A stretch of DNA of 64,000 nt, from assembly GCF_051013375.1 (NCBI RefSeq), contig NZ_CP142125.1, one strand, 5' to 3'. Below are positions 37,232 through 46,088 of the stretch, piece after piece (the stretch's first letter is position 1; every line of letters begins with the position of its first letter). The notes under the pieces are model-generated. The model worked only from the letters and a program-made list of their open reading frames with translations. It was not told where the DNA came from and ran no database searches. The position numbers were made by a program, and so were the translations under genes. The DNA comes from Kordia algicida (lineage in GTDB: Bacteria; Bacteroidota; Bacteroidia; Flavobacteriales; Flavobacteriaceae).

Positions 37232-37447
37232 ATGAAAAAACGAAATCTTAAAACCTTAAAACTTGCTAAAAAGACTATTTCTAGAGTTTCCGCACAAGCG
37301 GTCGGAGGTATTTTTAGAACTGCTGAGTGTTACACAAGACAAATTTGTCCTATAGAACCAGATCCGAGCGATCCACTAGAACCAATTCCAGATCAGCCAA
37401 CATTATTTGAAGCATCAGTGTGTTTTTGTTATTCAGCTACATGCTAA
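37232..37447 (+). CDS. RiPP precursor peptide, class I lanthipeptide-like (first of a tandem pair)
   Basis: This 71-residue peptide starts MKKRNLKTLKLAKKTISRVS, then AQAVGG, the leader pattern of Bacteroidota RiPP precursors with a Gly-Gly cleavage site at about 25-26. The core has five cysteines (ECYTRQIC, CFCYSATC), a Pro/Asp-rich middle (EPDPSDPLEPIPDQP) and several Thr/Ser. It is followed by its own terminator hairpin at 37471. No LanB, LanC or exporter gene is in the window. Confidence 0.78.
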   Translation: MKKRNLKTLKLAKKTISRVSAQAVGGIFRTAECYTRQICPIEPDPSDPLEPIPDQPTLFEASVCFCYSATC

Positions 37448-37470
37448 AAAATTGAATAACATATTGAATA

Positions 37471-37496
37471 GAGCGGACTTCGGTTCGCTTTTTTTA
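37471..37496 (+). terminator. Terminator after the first RiPP precursor
   Basis: AGCGGAC pairs with GTTCGCT around a TTCG tetraloop (one G-T pair), followed by seven T. It makes the precursor a monocistronic transcript. Confidence 0.85.
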
Positions 37497-37600
37497 TACC
37501 CAACTCCAAATGATGCTGTTGAGAAATACGTTAAAACCGTAACCCGAGCTGTGCAATTTTTTATAAATTACTGTAATGAATATTAAAATCACTTTACACT

Positions 37601-37795
37601 ATGAAAAAGAAGGAATTAACATCATTACGACTTGCTAAGAAATCAATTTCCAATCTTTCGTTATCAAAAGGCGGTGGCACTAGAGCGGAACGTAGCGATC
37701 ATGGAGGTGCTACTTGTTTAGTTTGTCCATCATTTGCAACACAATGTCCTGAGTGTCCAAGCGGAGAAATTCAATGTCAAAATACCGACAGATAG
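37601..37795 (+). CDS. RiPP precursor peptide, class I lanthipeptide-like (second of the pair)
   Basis: This 64-residue peptide starts MKKKELTSLRLAKKSISNLS and has SKGGG at about 22-26, so the leader matches the other two precursors. The core has five cysteines (CLVC, QCPEC, QC) and few Thr/Ser compared with the peptide at 30020. Its 154-bp distance and separate terminator from the first precursor mean separate transcription. The cores are unrelated apart from cysteine content, which is usual for RiPP families that diversify the core and keep the leader. Confidence 0.76.
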   Translation: MKKKELTSLRLAKKSISNLSLSKGGGTRAERSDHGGATCLVCPSFATQCPECPSGEIQCQNTDR

Positions 37796-37829
37796 TAAGG
37801 ATCATTTTTTTTAAAAGTAGCACGTTCCA

Positions 37830-37847
37830 TACATTTGCGTACATTTG
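37830..37847 (+). promoter_or_regulatory. Two TACATTTG boxes before the flippase gene
   Basis: TACATTTG occurs at 37830-37837 and again at 37840-37847, 22 bp before the TTG start. Either could be the -7 box; no clear -33 element is seen. Confidence 0.4.
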
Positions 37848-37868
37848 TGATACTAATAGTTTCTACGA

Positions 37869-39389
37869 TTGGAAAAACACCAAAAAGAAGTATCGTCACA
37901 AACACTAAAATTTAGCATCATCAATTATATTGGTGCGGCTATTGGAATTGTGTCTACGCTTTTTATTTACCCAAACGACAAAGAATTTTTAGGAATCATT
38001 CGTTATATCTTTGATGGTGCACAAATTCTCATGGCGTTTTTTGTTTTTGGAACGTCACAATCATTAGTAAATTATTTTCCACGATTTAAAGAATCAGCAG
38101 AAAAGCGAAACATCTTTTTTTCAACAACACTTTGTATTGTATTATTGAATACGCTGTTTTTTTCGATCATATTTCTTATCATATCCAACGTCGTCAGCGG
38201 TTATGCTTTTCATTATATAAAATATTCTATTGTAGTTGGTTTTGCTTTTGCGATTATGGACGTGTGCAAACGGCAAGCCTCAAATTATAAAAAAATAGCT
38301 GTTCCAACAGTGTTGGAGCGTTTCTCGATAAAATTGTTTTTCCCAGCAATTTTTCTACTCTTATTAGCAGGTTATATCACGATGCATACAGGAATTATTT
38401 TGTATATGATTTGTTTTTTGATGATTATGATAATCGCGTTGTGGTATGTGAAAAAAGTAGCAAATATTCAATTCACTTTTCAACCAAAAAAAGTATTTAC
38501 AACTGCTTTTCGGAAAGAATATGCAAAGTACAGTCTGTTTGCATTTTTTAGCATTTTGGGTTCGTTGTTGGCATTTAAAATTGATGGAATTATGATTCCG
38601 AATTTAATTGAAAACGAACCAACAGCAATGCTTCCACAATTTGTGTCAAATTCAACTGCCATGACAGCCAACGGAACCTATAGTATTGGTGTTGTGTTGG
38701 CAGCAACCTTAGCCATTCCTGCGATTGGTTTGTATACCATTTACAGTCCGATTATCACAGAATATATTGCCAAAGACAACATAACTTCTTTAGGGAAAAA
38801 GTACCAAGAAGTATCTAAATTATTGTTTGCTATTGGCGGATTTTTATTGTGTTGTATCTTTCTCGGTGTAGATGATTTATTTTCCATTCTTCCAACGAGA
38901 GAAAACTTAATCGACACCATTCCCGTGATTTTAATTTTGAGTTTTAATGTTGTGATTGATATGAGTACATCGTTCAATTCACATATTTTACTCTATTCAA
39001 AATACTATCGTTTTAATATGGTGGCGATTGCTATTTTGGTTGTACTGAATATTTCGTTGAATATTTATTTTATCAAATACCTTCATTGGGGAATTGAAGG
39101 TGCAGCGTACGCAACGTTGATTTCCATGACTTTATACAATAGCGTGAAACTGATTTTTATTTATTCAAAATATAAAATTCAGCCTTTTACCAAAAAGCAC
39201 GTATTATTATTGCTGTGCTTTCTAGCAAGTGTGAGCGTACTGCACAATGTGCCAAATACAGCATATGTGATTTTAGATATTATTTTGAAAGTTGGTACGT
39301 TTATGCTTCTCAACGGATTTGTAATTTATAAACTTCGCATGATTCCCGCATTAAACGATTGGATTTCGGAAAAGAGAAGATTTAAGTAG
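37869..39389 (+). CDS. Polysaccharide biosynthesis protein, flippase type
   Basis: This 506-residue polytopic membrane protein of the MATE/oligosaccharide-flippase type has about 12-14 hydrophobic segments spread along its length. It probably moves lipid-linked sugars across the inner membrane for surface glycan synthesis. The frame starts with TTG at 37869 (MEKHQKEVSSQTLKFSIINY); an in-frame TAG lies at 37857-37859, so no upstream start is possible. It ends 2 bp from the convergent mscL stop without a terminator. The glycosyltransferase at 35644 may serve the same pathway. Confidence 0.85.
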   Translation: MEKHQKEVSSQTLKFSIINYIGAAIGIVSTLFIYPNDKEFLGIIRYIFDGAQILMAFFVFGTSQSLVNYFPRFKESAEKRNIFFSTTLCIVLLNTLFFSIIFLIISNVVSGYAFHYIKYSIVVGFAFAIMDVCKRQASNYKKIAVPTVLERFSIKLFFPAIFLLLLAGYITMHTGIILYMICFLMIMIIALWYVKKVANIQFTFQPKKVFTTAFRKEYAKYSLFAFFSILGSLLAFKIDGIMIPNLIENEPTAMLPQFVSNSTAMTANGTYSIGVVLAATLAIPAIGLYTIYSPIITEYIAKDNITSLGKKYQEVSKLLFAIGGFLLCCIFLGVDDLFSILPTRENLIDTIPVILILSFNVVIDMSTSFNSHILLYSKYYRFNMVAIAILVVLNISLNIYFIKYLHWGIEGAAYATLISMTLYNSVKLIFIYSKYKIQPFTKKHVLLLLCFLASVSVLHNVPNTAYVILDIILKVGTFMLLNGFVIYKLRMIPALNDWISEKRRFK

Positions 39390-39391
39390 TT

Positions 39392-39853
39392 TTATTGTTT
39401 TGAATTATTTGTAGCATTCTTTTCTGCAATTGCTACTTGCTTTTCTAGTAATTCTGTCATACGACTCAACAACTCAATATCCTTTGGTGTCACTACAGTT
39501 TTATTTTTAGGATCTTGCGCTTTAGTTTTGATAGAATTCATAAATTTCACCACCAAAAAAACGGTAAACCCTATAATTAGAAAATCAACGAAGACTTCAA
39601 AAAGTTTTCCGTAAGCAATAGCAACTTCGTCTATTTTAGTTGTGCCATTGTCAACAGCTTCACGTAAAATAAGTTTCTTATTTGACCAATTAATACCATC
39701 TGTAAGTAACGAAAGTGGCGGTAGAAATACTTCTTTTACCAAAACATCAATCACTTTATTAAAAGCAGTACCGATAATAACACCAATTGCAATGTCGATC
39801 ATATTTCCTTTTACGGCAAATTCTTTAAACTCTTTAAAAAGTCGAAGTTTCAT
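39392..39853 (-). CDS. mscL: Large-conductance mechanosensitive channel
   Basis: This 153-residue inner-membrane channel releases solutes under hypo-osmotic shock. The N-terminus MKLRLFKEFKEFAVKGNMID, then IAIGVIIGTAFNKVID (first membrane helix), LPPLSLL, and the second helix (about 92-112, VDFLIIGFTVFLVVKFMN) match MscL. The C-terminal helix (KDIELLSRMTELLEKQ) forms the cytoplasmic bundle. The polar loop between helices is longer than in E. coli MscL. Confidence 0.94.
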   Translation of the reverse strand: MKLRLFKEFKEFAVKGNMIDIAIGVIIGTAFNKVIDVLVKEVFLPPLSLLTDGINWSNKKLILREAVDNGTTKIDEVAIAYGKLFEVFVDFLIIGFTVFLVVKFMNSIKTKAQDPKNKTVVTPKDIELLSRMTELLEKQVAIAEKNATNNSKQ

Positions 39854-39932
39854 GTAATTATTTTTTGCAAAAATAGGAATCCTTTTTATTATATCGATTT
39901 AAATTTGTGCAATAAATTAGTGTTGAAATCAA

Positions 39933-40058
39933 TTAAAAACCGATGTTCTTTCAGAGTACTTCTCGATACCATACTTTGTCTATTTTGACTACGTTCAATG
40001 TGACAATAATTACTCTGAAGTGACGGTTATTGTTTCTAAGAATTTCAAGAGTAAAAAG
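39933..40058. other. Spacer with weak REP-like sequence
   Basis: No gene is seen. The stretch CAGAGTACTTCTCGATACC and the nearby TTACTCTGAAGTGACGG look like remnants of a palindromic repeat of the TCGAGA type. The mscL promoter must lie to its left. Confidence 0.35.
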
Positions 40059-40196
40059 TCTAAAAGAGCGCAAGCACGATCTCACAATTGTCTAAAAGAT
40101 TCCTGTCTGCATAGGAGTGACATAAGCGAAGAAAGTCTAAAAGCGAAGCGATCTCACAGCAAAGCGGTCTAACATCTCACAGCGGAAGCGATCTAA
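40059..40196. repeat. Degenerate short repeat array, copy 2
   Basis: Irregular units of the type AAGCGAAGCGATCTCAC / AGCAAAGCGGTCTAAC / AGCGGAAGCGATCTAA recur here. The first 27 bases match 22749-22775 with two differences. As in the first copy, it lies directly beyond the stop codon of a leftward gene (proC, stop at 40201). Confidence 0.62.
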
Positions 40197-40200
40197 ATAA

Positions 40201-40995
40201 TCAATCTTTCTGAATCGTTTCAATAGAAGTCTTAATTCCTTTAATAAGCGAAGAACTAAACCCTTGATGTTCCATTTCGTTCAAGCCTGCAATTGTACAA
40301 CCTTTTGGTGTTGTTACTTTGTCAATTTCTTCTTCGGGATGATTGCCGTTTTGGAGCAATAATTCGCTCGCACCTTTTACCGTTTGTGAAGCAATTTTGG
40401 TGGCGGTTTTGGCATCAAATCCAATTTCAATTCCACCTTGAATCATCGCACGGATAAACCGCAATACATACGCAATTCCGCAAGCACCAAGTACGGTTGC
40501 AGCGTCCATAAGACTTTCGTCAATTTCAATAGTTTCGCCCAAAGCATCAAAGATAAAAGTTGCCTTTTTGATATTTTCTGCGGAAGCATTTTTTGAAGCT
40601 ATACACGTAAGCGATTCGCCAATTGCCGCAGCCGTATTTGGCATTGCACGTACAATTTGAATCTCCGAAGTCAAACAATTTGAAAGTTGTTCTAAAGAAA
40701 AATCGCTAATTACAGAAATGATTAAATGATCTTTAGTAATGTGCGACGCAAGTTCTTTTAAAACACTTTCAATACGATACGGTTTGAGCGCAAATATTAA
40801 GATTTTCGACTGTTGTACCGCCAAAACATTGTCGGAAGTAGTGTGAACTCTCTGCGCTTTCAAATCGTCTAAAAGTGCTACTTTTGTTCGTGTTACATAA
40901 ATCTGCTCAGGATTGTACTGTTGTTTCAACAATCCTAGCGCAATTGATTTACCTAAATTTCCGCCACCAATAATGGCAATTGTATCTTGATTCAT
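40201..40995 (-). CDS. proC: Pyrroline-5-carboxylate reductase
   Basis: This 264-residue cytoplasmic enzyme catalyses the last step of proline synthesis with NAD(P)H. The N-terminal Rossmann loop IAIIGGGNLGKSIALGLL follows the chosen start at 40995 (MNQDTIA); the frame extends 8 codons upstream into the end of the preceding gene. The C-terminal dimer domain has VLGACGIAYVLRFIRAMI and PKGCTIAGLNEME, matching the P5CR signature region. Its start is one base after the stop of the KAS III gene, so the two are co-translated. Confidence 0.92.
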   Translation of the reverse strand: MNQDTIAIIGGGNLGKSIALGLLKQQYNPEQIYVTRTKVALLDDLKAQRVHTTSDNVLAVQQSKILIFALKPYRIESVLKELASHITKDHLIISVISDFSLEQLSNCLTSEIQIVRAMPNTAAAIGESLTCIASKNASAENIKKATFIFDALGETIEIDESLMDAATVLGACGIAYVLRFIRAMIQGGIEIGFDAKTATKIASQTVKGASELLLQNGNHPEEEIDKVTTPKGCTIAGLNEMEHQGFSSSLIKGIKTSIETIQKD

Positions 40996-40996
40996 T

Positions 40997-42055
40997 TTAG
41001 TATTTATAAACAATGGCATTGATGTTCATTCCAGCACCAACACTAGCAAACATCACAATATCGCCTTTTTGAATATCTTGATTTTCTACTTTTCCTTTCG
41101 TGACCATATCAAATAACGTTGGAATCGTAGCTACCGAGCTGTTTCCAAGATCATGAATGCTCATTGGCATAATACCTTCGGGAGCTTTTTTATCGTACAA
41201 TCCGTAGAAACGTTCTACAATAGCTTCGTCCATTTTTTCATTTGCCTGATGAATGAAAATCTTTTTTAAATTATCAATAGGAACTCCGCTTTTATCCAAG
41301 CAATTTTTCATGGCTAATGGAACATTTGTAAGAGCAAATTCGTAGATTTTTCGCCCGTACATTTTTATATAACGTGTGTCTTTACACAATTCTTGATTGT
41401 TAGATTTTCCATAGTATAAAAAGTATGCTTCATCGTATGTAAATGTTGCTGTTTCGTGTGCAATAATACCAGTTTCATCTTCAGAAACTTCAATGATTGA
41501 AGCACCAGCGCCATCAGAATAGATCATAGAATCACGATCGTATTTGTCAACAACTCTTGAAAGTGTTTCAGAACCGATTACCAAACATTTTTTTGCAATT
41601 CCTGCTTTAATAAATGCATAGCCTTGTATCATTCCTTCAACCCAACCTGGGCATCCAAAAAGGATATCGTACGCAACACATTTAGGGTTTTTGATGCGTA
41701 ATTTGTGTTTGACTCGACTTGCCAAACTCGGCAATATATCACTTTGTATTGTTCCGTGTTGTACATCGCCAAAATTGTGAGCAAAAATAATATAGTCAAG
41801 TTCCTCAGGATTTATGTTGGCATCTTTTATAGCTTTTTCAGCAGCAAAAAATGCTAAATCCGAAGAACATTGATTCGTTTCAGCATATCTGCGTTCATCA
41901 ATTCCAGTAATAGACTGAAACTTTTTTATAATAATACTTGTGTTCTGTTTAAAGGGGCTACCATCTTCATTTAGGAATTTATGCTGGAGGAAATCTTCAT
42001 TTGTTTCAACTTCAGAGGGAATATAGCATCCTGTCCCAGTTATTTTGACATTCAT
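40997..42055 (-). CDS. 3-oxoacyl-ACP synthase III family protein (FabH-like)
   Basis: This 352-residue thiolase-fold condensing enzyme has the full catalytic triad: Cys135 (LFGCPGWVEG), His269 (IFIHQANEKM) and Asn305 (LGNSSVATIP). FabH starts fatty-acid synthesis by joining acetyl-CoA and malonyl-ACP. This protein is longer than typical FabH (about 317-330 residues), with a variable segment around SNNQELCKDTRYIK, and may be a specialised paralogue for another acyl primer. It is upstream of proC with a one-base gap, an odd functional pairing. Confidence 0.85.
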   Translation of the reverse strand: MNVKITGTGCYIPSEVETNEDFLQHKFLNEDGSPFKQNTSIIIKKFQSITGIDERRYAETNQCSSDLAFFAAEKAIKDANINPEELDYIIFAHNFGDVQHGTIQSDILPSLASRVKHKLRIKNPKCVAYDILFGCPGWVEGMIQGYAFIKAGIAKKCLVIGSETLSRVVDKYDRDSMIYSDGAGASIIEVSEDETGIIAHETATFTYDEAYFLYYGKSNNQELCKDTRYIKMYGRKIYEFALTNVPLAMKNCLDKSGVPIDNLKKIFIHQANEKMDEAIVERFYGLYDKKAPEGIMPMSIHDLGNSSVATIPTLFDMVTKGKVENQDIQKGDIVMFASVGAGMNINAIVYKY

Positions 42056-42237
42056 ACCAATATCAGTTTTTTAAGATTTAAGACAACTAAATTAATGATT
42101 ATACATCTGTAATTACTTTGAAGGCGATTCAAAGTTGCAATTTTTGAGGATAATGCATTGAAATGTTAATGTTTTGAGGAATTCGTAAAATAAAACCTTA
42201 AAAAATGATAATTATTTAATTAAAAAAGCAGACGTTA

Positions 42238-42273
42238 AAAAAAAGGAACGTTTTTTTAAGACGTTCCTTTTTT
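42238..42273 (-). terminator. Terminator of gcvP
   Basis: AAAAGGAACGT pairs with ACGTTCCTTTT around a T-rich loop, with a T-run on the minus strand. It lies 7 bp beyond the gcvP stop at 42280. Confidence 0.88.
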
Positions 42274-42279
42274 ATAATT

Positions 42280-45126
42280 TTATGCTTCTGCGTACGCTTC
42301 AATTGGCGCACAGGTACAAATTAAGTTTCGATCTCCATATGCGTCATCAACTCTACGAACTGATGGCCAAAATTTATTATCGGCAACATATGGTAAAGGA
42401 AAAGCTGCTTTTTGACGTGAATATGGTAAATTCCATTCTTCAGCTGTTAGCATGCTTAATGTATGTGGAGCATTTTTCATCACATTGTTAGTGTCACTTG
42501 CAGATGCCTCTGATATTTCTTCGTGAATAGCCAACATTGCATCACAGAACCTGTCTAGTTCAGCAACACTTTCACTTTCTGTAGGTTCAATCATAATGGT
42601 TCCAGCTACAGGGAATGATACTGTTGGTGCATGAAATCCATAATCCATTAAACGTTTTGCAATGTCTGTTACTTCGATTCCGTGTTGTTTGAACGGTCTG
42701 CAATCAATAATCATTTCGTGTGCACAACGTCCACGTTCATTAGTGTAAAGAATGTCAAATTGACTTTCTAGCCTTCCTTTGATATAGTTTGCATTTAAAA
42801 TTGCGTATTCTGTAGCTTCTGTCAATCCTCTAGCACCTAACATAGCAATGTATCCGTAAGAGATTAAACATACTAATGCGCTTCCCCAAGGTGCGGACGA
42901 AATGGCTGTGATTGCTTTTTCGCCTCCAGTTTCAATAACGGGATTGCTTGGTAAGAAAGGTACTAAGTGAGCTGCCACACAAATTGGTCCAACTCCAGGT
43001 CCGCCACCACCGTGAGGAATGGCAAATGTTTTGTGTAGGTTTAAGTGACAAACATCTGCACCAATGGTTGCAGGATTTGTTAATCCTACTTGTGCATTCA
43101 TGTTGGCACCATCCATGTAAACTTGTCCACCGTTATCATGAATGATTTTGGTAATTTCTTTAATAGTAGCTTCAAAAACACCATGCGTTGAAGGATATGT
43201 TACCATTAGCGCGGCTAAGTTGTCTTTGTGTAACAATGCTTTTTCGCGTAAATCATCTACATCAATATTTCCGTCTTCTGTTGTTTTAGTTACAACAACT
43301 TTCATTCCTGCCATGACAGCACTTGCCGGATTTGTTCCGTGTGCGGAAGAAGGAATTAAACAGATGTTTCTGTGTGTATCTCCATTGGCTTCATGAAACG
43401 CTCTGATAACCATGAGACCTGCAAATTCTCCTTGTGCTCCAGAGTTTGGTTGCAATGAAGTTCCTGCGAATCCTGTTACTACATTTAGTTGATGTTCTAG
43501 TTCTTTGAGTAGAATTTGGTAGCCTTCTGCCTGATCTACAGGAACAAAAGGGTGAATGTTATTCCATTGCGCTGAACTTAACGATAACATTTCTGCTGCA
43601 GCGTTCAATTTCATCGTACAAGAACCTAAAGCAATCATAGAATGATTTAGTGATAAATCTTTACGTTCTAGTTTTTTGATGTAACGCATCATTTCTGTTT
43701 CTGAATGGTAACTGTTGAATACAGCTTCTTCCATAAACGTAGTTTTGCGCGCTACTGATGGTAATATTTTTGTGGTGTTTGTCGTCTTGATTTCTACGGT
43801 TTCTTTTTCCGCAGCAGCGGCAAAAATAAAGGCAATGTCTTGCAAATCGCGATTCGTAGTTGCTTCGTTGATTGAAATTGCAACCGATTCATCATCAATA
43901 TAGAAAAAGTTGACTTCGTTTTGTTCTGCAATTTCTTTCACTTTGGCAGCATTTGCTTTTACAACAATAGTGTCAAAGAATGCTGTATTCGTTTGCTCGA
44001 AACCTAATGTTTCTAGCGTTTTTGTTAAATCAACAGCTTTTGAATGGACATTATTTGCAATGTATTTTAATCCGTTTGGACCGTGATATACTGCGTACAT
44101 TCCTGCCATAACAGCGAGCAATACTTGCGCTGTACAGATGTTTGAGGTTGCTTTGTCTCTTTTGATGTGTTGTTCGCGTGTTTGTAATGCCATACGCAAC
44201 GCGCGATTTCCATCAGTATCTTTGGTTACTCCGATGATACGACCTGGAATGTTACGTTTGTACGCTTCTTTTGTTGCGAAGAAACCTGCATGTGGACCGC
44301 CATATCCTAATGGAATTCCGAAACGTTGTGTGGTTCCCACGACAACATCGACACCAAAGTTTCCTGGAGATTCTAGTAATACTAAGCTTAAAATATCAGC
44401 AGCAACCGCAACTTTTATGTCGTTTGCATTTGCTTTTTCTGTAAATGCTCTGTAGTCAAAGATTTGTCCGTATTTTCCAGGATATTGAAGCAATGCTCCA
44501 AAGTATTCTGATGAAAAGTCAAATTCTTCATGATTTCCAAAAACCAATTCGATGCCAATAGGAGTTGCACGTGTTTTTAGTAATGAAATGGTTTGTGGTA
44601 ACACTTCATTAGAAACAAAAAACTTTACGACGTTATCTTTTTTCTGTGCTCTCGATCGAACGGAAAATAACATTCCCATAGCTTCTGCTGCTGCGGTACT
44701 TTCGTCAAGTAGTGAAGCATTGGCGAGTTCCATTCCTGTCAATTCTGTTACGACAGTTTGAAAGTTTAATAAAGCTTCGAGTCTTCCTTGTGCTATTTCT
44801 GCTTGGTATGGTGTGTAGGCAGTATACCAACCTGGATTTTCAAAGATATTACGTTGAATTACAGGTGGCGTTACCGCTTCGTGATATCCTAAACCAATGT
44901 ATGATTTGAATATTTTATTATGTCCCGCAAGGTTTTGCATGTGCGATAAAAATTCGTTTTCGCTGAGTCCTTCAGGAAGTGCAAGTGCGTTTTTCAAACG
45001 AATTTCATCAGGAATAGTTTCGTCAATAAGTTGCTCTAATGAATCAACTCCGATGGTTTGTAACATGTGCGGAACGTCTTTTGCACGCGTTCCGTTATGT
45101 CTTAATGAAAAAGAATCAGTTTTCAT
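42280..45126 (-). CDS. gcvP: Glycine dehydrogenase (decarboxylating), P-protein
   Basis: This 948-residue cytoplasmic PLP enzyme of the glycine cleavage system decarboxylates glycine and passes the aminomethyl group to H-protein. It is the fused type, with both halves on one chain. The C-terminal half has the PLP lysine Lys699 in HLNLHKTFAIPHGGGGPG; the N-terminal half shows GLGYHEAVTPPVI and NPGWYTAYTPYQAEI. The gcvT and gcvH genes are not present, so they lie elsewhere. It has its own promoter and terminator. Confidence 0.96.
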   Translation of the reverse strand: MKTDSFSLRHNGTRAKDVPHMLQTIGVDSLEQLIDETIPDEIRLKNALALPEGLSENEFLSHMQNLAGHNKIFKSYIGLGYHEAVTPPVIQRNIFENPGWYTAYTPYQAEIAQGRLEALLNFQTVVTELTGMELANASLLDESTAAAEAMGMLFSVRSRAQKKDNVVKFFVSNEVLPQTISLLKTRATPIGIELVFGNHEEFDFSSEYFGALLQYPGKYGQIFDYRAFTEKANANDIKVAVAADILSLVLLESPGNFGVDVVVGTTQRFGIPLGYGGPHAGFFATKEAYKRNIPGRIIGVTKDTDGNRALRMALQTREQHIKRDKATSNICTAQVLLAVMAGMYAVYHGPNGLKYIANNVHSKAVDLTKTLETLGFEQTNTAFFDTIVVKANAAKVKEIAEQNEVNFFYIDDESVAISINEATTNRDLQDIAFIFAAAAEKETVEIKTTNTTKILPSVARKTTFMEEAVFNSYHSETEMMRYIKKLERKDLSLNHSMIALGSCTMKLNAAAEMLSLSSAQWNNIHPFVPVDQAEGYQILLKELEHQLNVVTGFAGTSLQPNSGAQGEFAGLMVIRAFHEANGDTHRNICLIPSSAHGTNPASAVMAGMKVVVTKTTEDGNIDVDDLREKALLHKDNLAALMVTYPSTHGVFEATIKEITKIIHDNGGQVYMDGANMNAQVGLTNPATIGADVCHLNLHKTFAIPHGGGGPGVGPICVAAHLVPFLPSNPVIETGGEKAITAISSAPWGSALVCLISYGYIAMLGARGLTEATEYAILNANYIKGRLESQFDILYTNERGRCAHEMIIDCRPFKQHGIEVTDIAKRLMDYGFHAPTVSFPVAGTIMIEPTESESVAELDRFCDAMLAIHEEISEASASDTNNVMKNAPHTLSMLTAEEWNLPYSRQKAAFPLPYVADNKFWPSVRRVDDAYGDRNLICTCAPIEAYAEA

Positions 45127-45165
45127 CGGCTATAATTTTTCTTTTTTATAGTTGTGTATATTCCG

Positions 45166-45198
45166 CAAAAGTACAACTAAAAAATCACTTCTTTACAA
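45166..45198 (-). promoter_or_regulatory. gcvP promoter
   Basis: Read leftwards: TTG (45198-45196), 22 bp, TACTTTTG (45173-45166), within the allowed spacing of the Bacteroidota consensus. The leader is about 35 bases. Confidence 0.6.
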
Positions 45199-45272
45199 TT
45201 TTACAGGCTTGCACATATGGAAAGTTTTTAACGAAAAAGATAGGTTATGAACAGTTTCGCTATTTTTGTTTG

Positions 45273-46088
45273 ATGGATGTTTTTAAAAAACTTTTTAATT
45301 TTTATTTAGATAGTAGTATTCACATCGGTTTGAGCGTATATGCGCTTACCTATTGTACGTTGATGTTGTTTGGTTTACCGTATGATGAAGCTGTTTTGTA
45401 TTTCACATTTTACGGTACAATTGTGACGTATAATTTTATAAAATATGGAAGTTCGGCTAAACAATATTTTTTTGTGACAACGAAATACATGAAAATCATT
45501 CAGTACGTGAGTTTTGTATGTTTTGTTTTGACAGTATATTATGCCTATCAGTTACAACTGCAAACGTTGCTTGTTGCAGTTGGATTGAGTTTGTTATCAT
45601 CTTTATATATTATTCCTTTTTTGCCTAATAGAAAGAATTTTAGAACGTTAGCGGGATTTAAAATTTCAATTGTTGCATTGTGTTGGACAGGCGTTACAGT
45701 AGTAATACCACTTGTAAATGCAAATGCGTTTGTGATGGAAACAACAGTATTGTTGACTTGCTTACAACGTTTTATATTGATATTAATTTTAATGATTCCT
45801 TTTGAAATTAGCGATTTGTCCTATGATGAAGAAGCTTTGGGTACACTGCCACAACGTATCGGAATTAAGCGAACCAAACAAATTGCATATGTTTGGATTG
45901 TACTATTTTTAGTTTTAGAATATGCAATTAGAAGTACAATTTCAACAGCGTTTTATATGACTGTAGGAGTTAGTATTGTATTATTTGCTAGTATTTGGTA
46001 TTCAGGCATAAAAAAATCGAAATACTTTACTTCTTTTTGGGTAGAAAGTATTCCGATTGTATGGTTTTTACTTTTAGTATTTGTGTAA
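45273..46088 (+). CDS. Polytopic membrane protein related to UbiA prenyltransferases
   Basis: This 271-residue protein has seven or more hydrophobic segments. Near residue 180 it has EISDLSYDEEALGTLPQRIG followed by a basic IKRTK, which fits the second Asp-rich motif of UbiA prenyltransferases (D-x3-D ... TLP ... G). At the place of the first motif it has TIVTYNFIKYG, without the two aspartates, so ordinary magnesium-diphosphate chemistry is doubtful. The start at 45273 is chosen because the longer frame overlaps gcvP. It ends at 46088, directly abutting the convergent anti-sigma-like gene. Confidence 0.6.
   Translation: MDVFKKLFNFYLDSSIHIGLSVYALTYCTLMLFGLPYDEAVLYFTFYGTIVTYNFIKYGSSAKQYFFVTTKYMKIIQYVSFVCFVLTVYYAYQLQLQTLLVAVGLSLLSSLYIIPFLPNRKNFRTLAGFKISIVALCWTGVTVVIPLVNANAFVMETTVLLTCLQRFILILILMIPFEISDLSYDEEALGTLPQRIGIKRTKQIAYVWIVLFLVLEYAIRSTISTAFYMTVGVSIVLFASIWYSGIKKSKYFTSFWVESIPIVWFLLLVFV

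Noticed and set aside
22749..40196. CRISPR-like array from the GCGAAGC repeats
   Set aside because: Units are short, degenerate and directly adjacent without spacers of constant length; no cas genes are present.
42056..42237. Glycine riboswitch near gcvP
   Set aside because: This stretch is downstream of gcvP, and the true upstream leader (45127-45165) is too short for a riboswitch.
45039..45272. 78-codon extension of the UbiA-like protein
   Set aside because: It runs antisense through the gcvP start and promoter; hydrophobic protein sequence begins at 45273.
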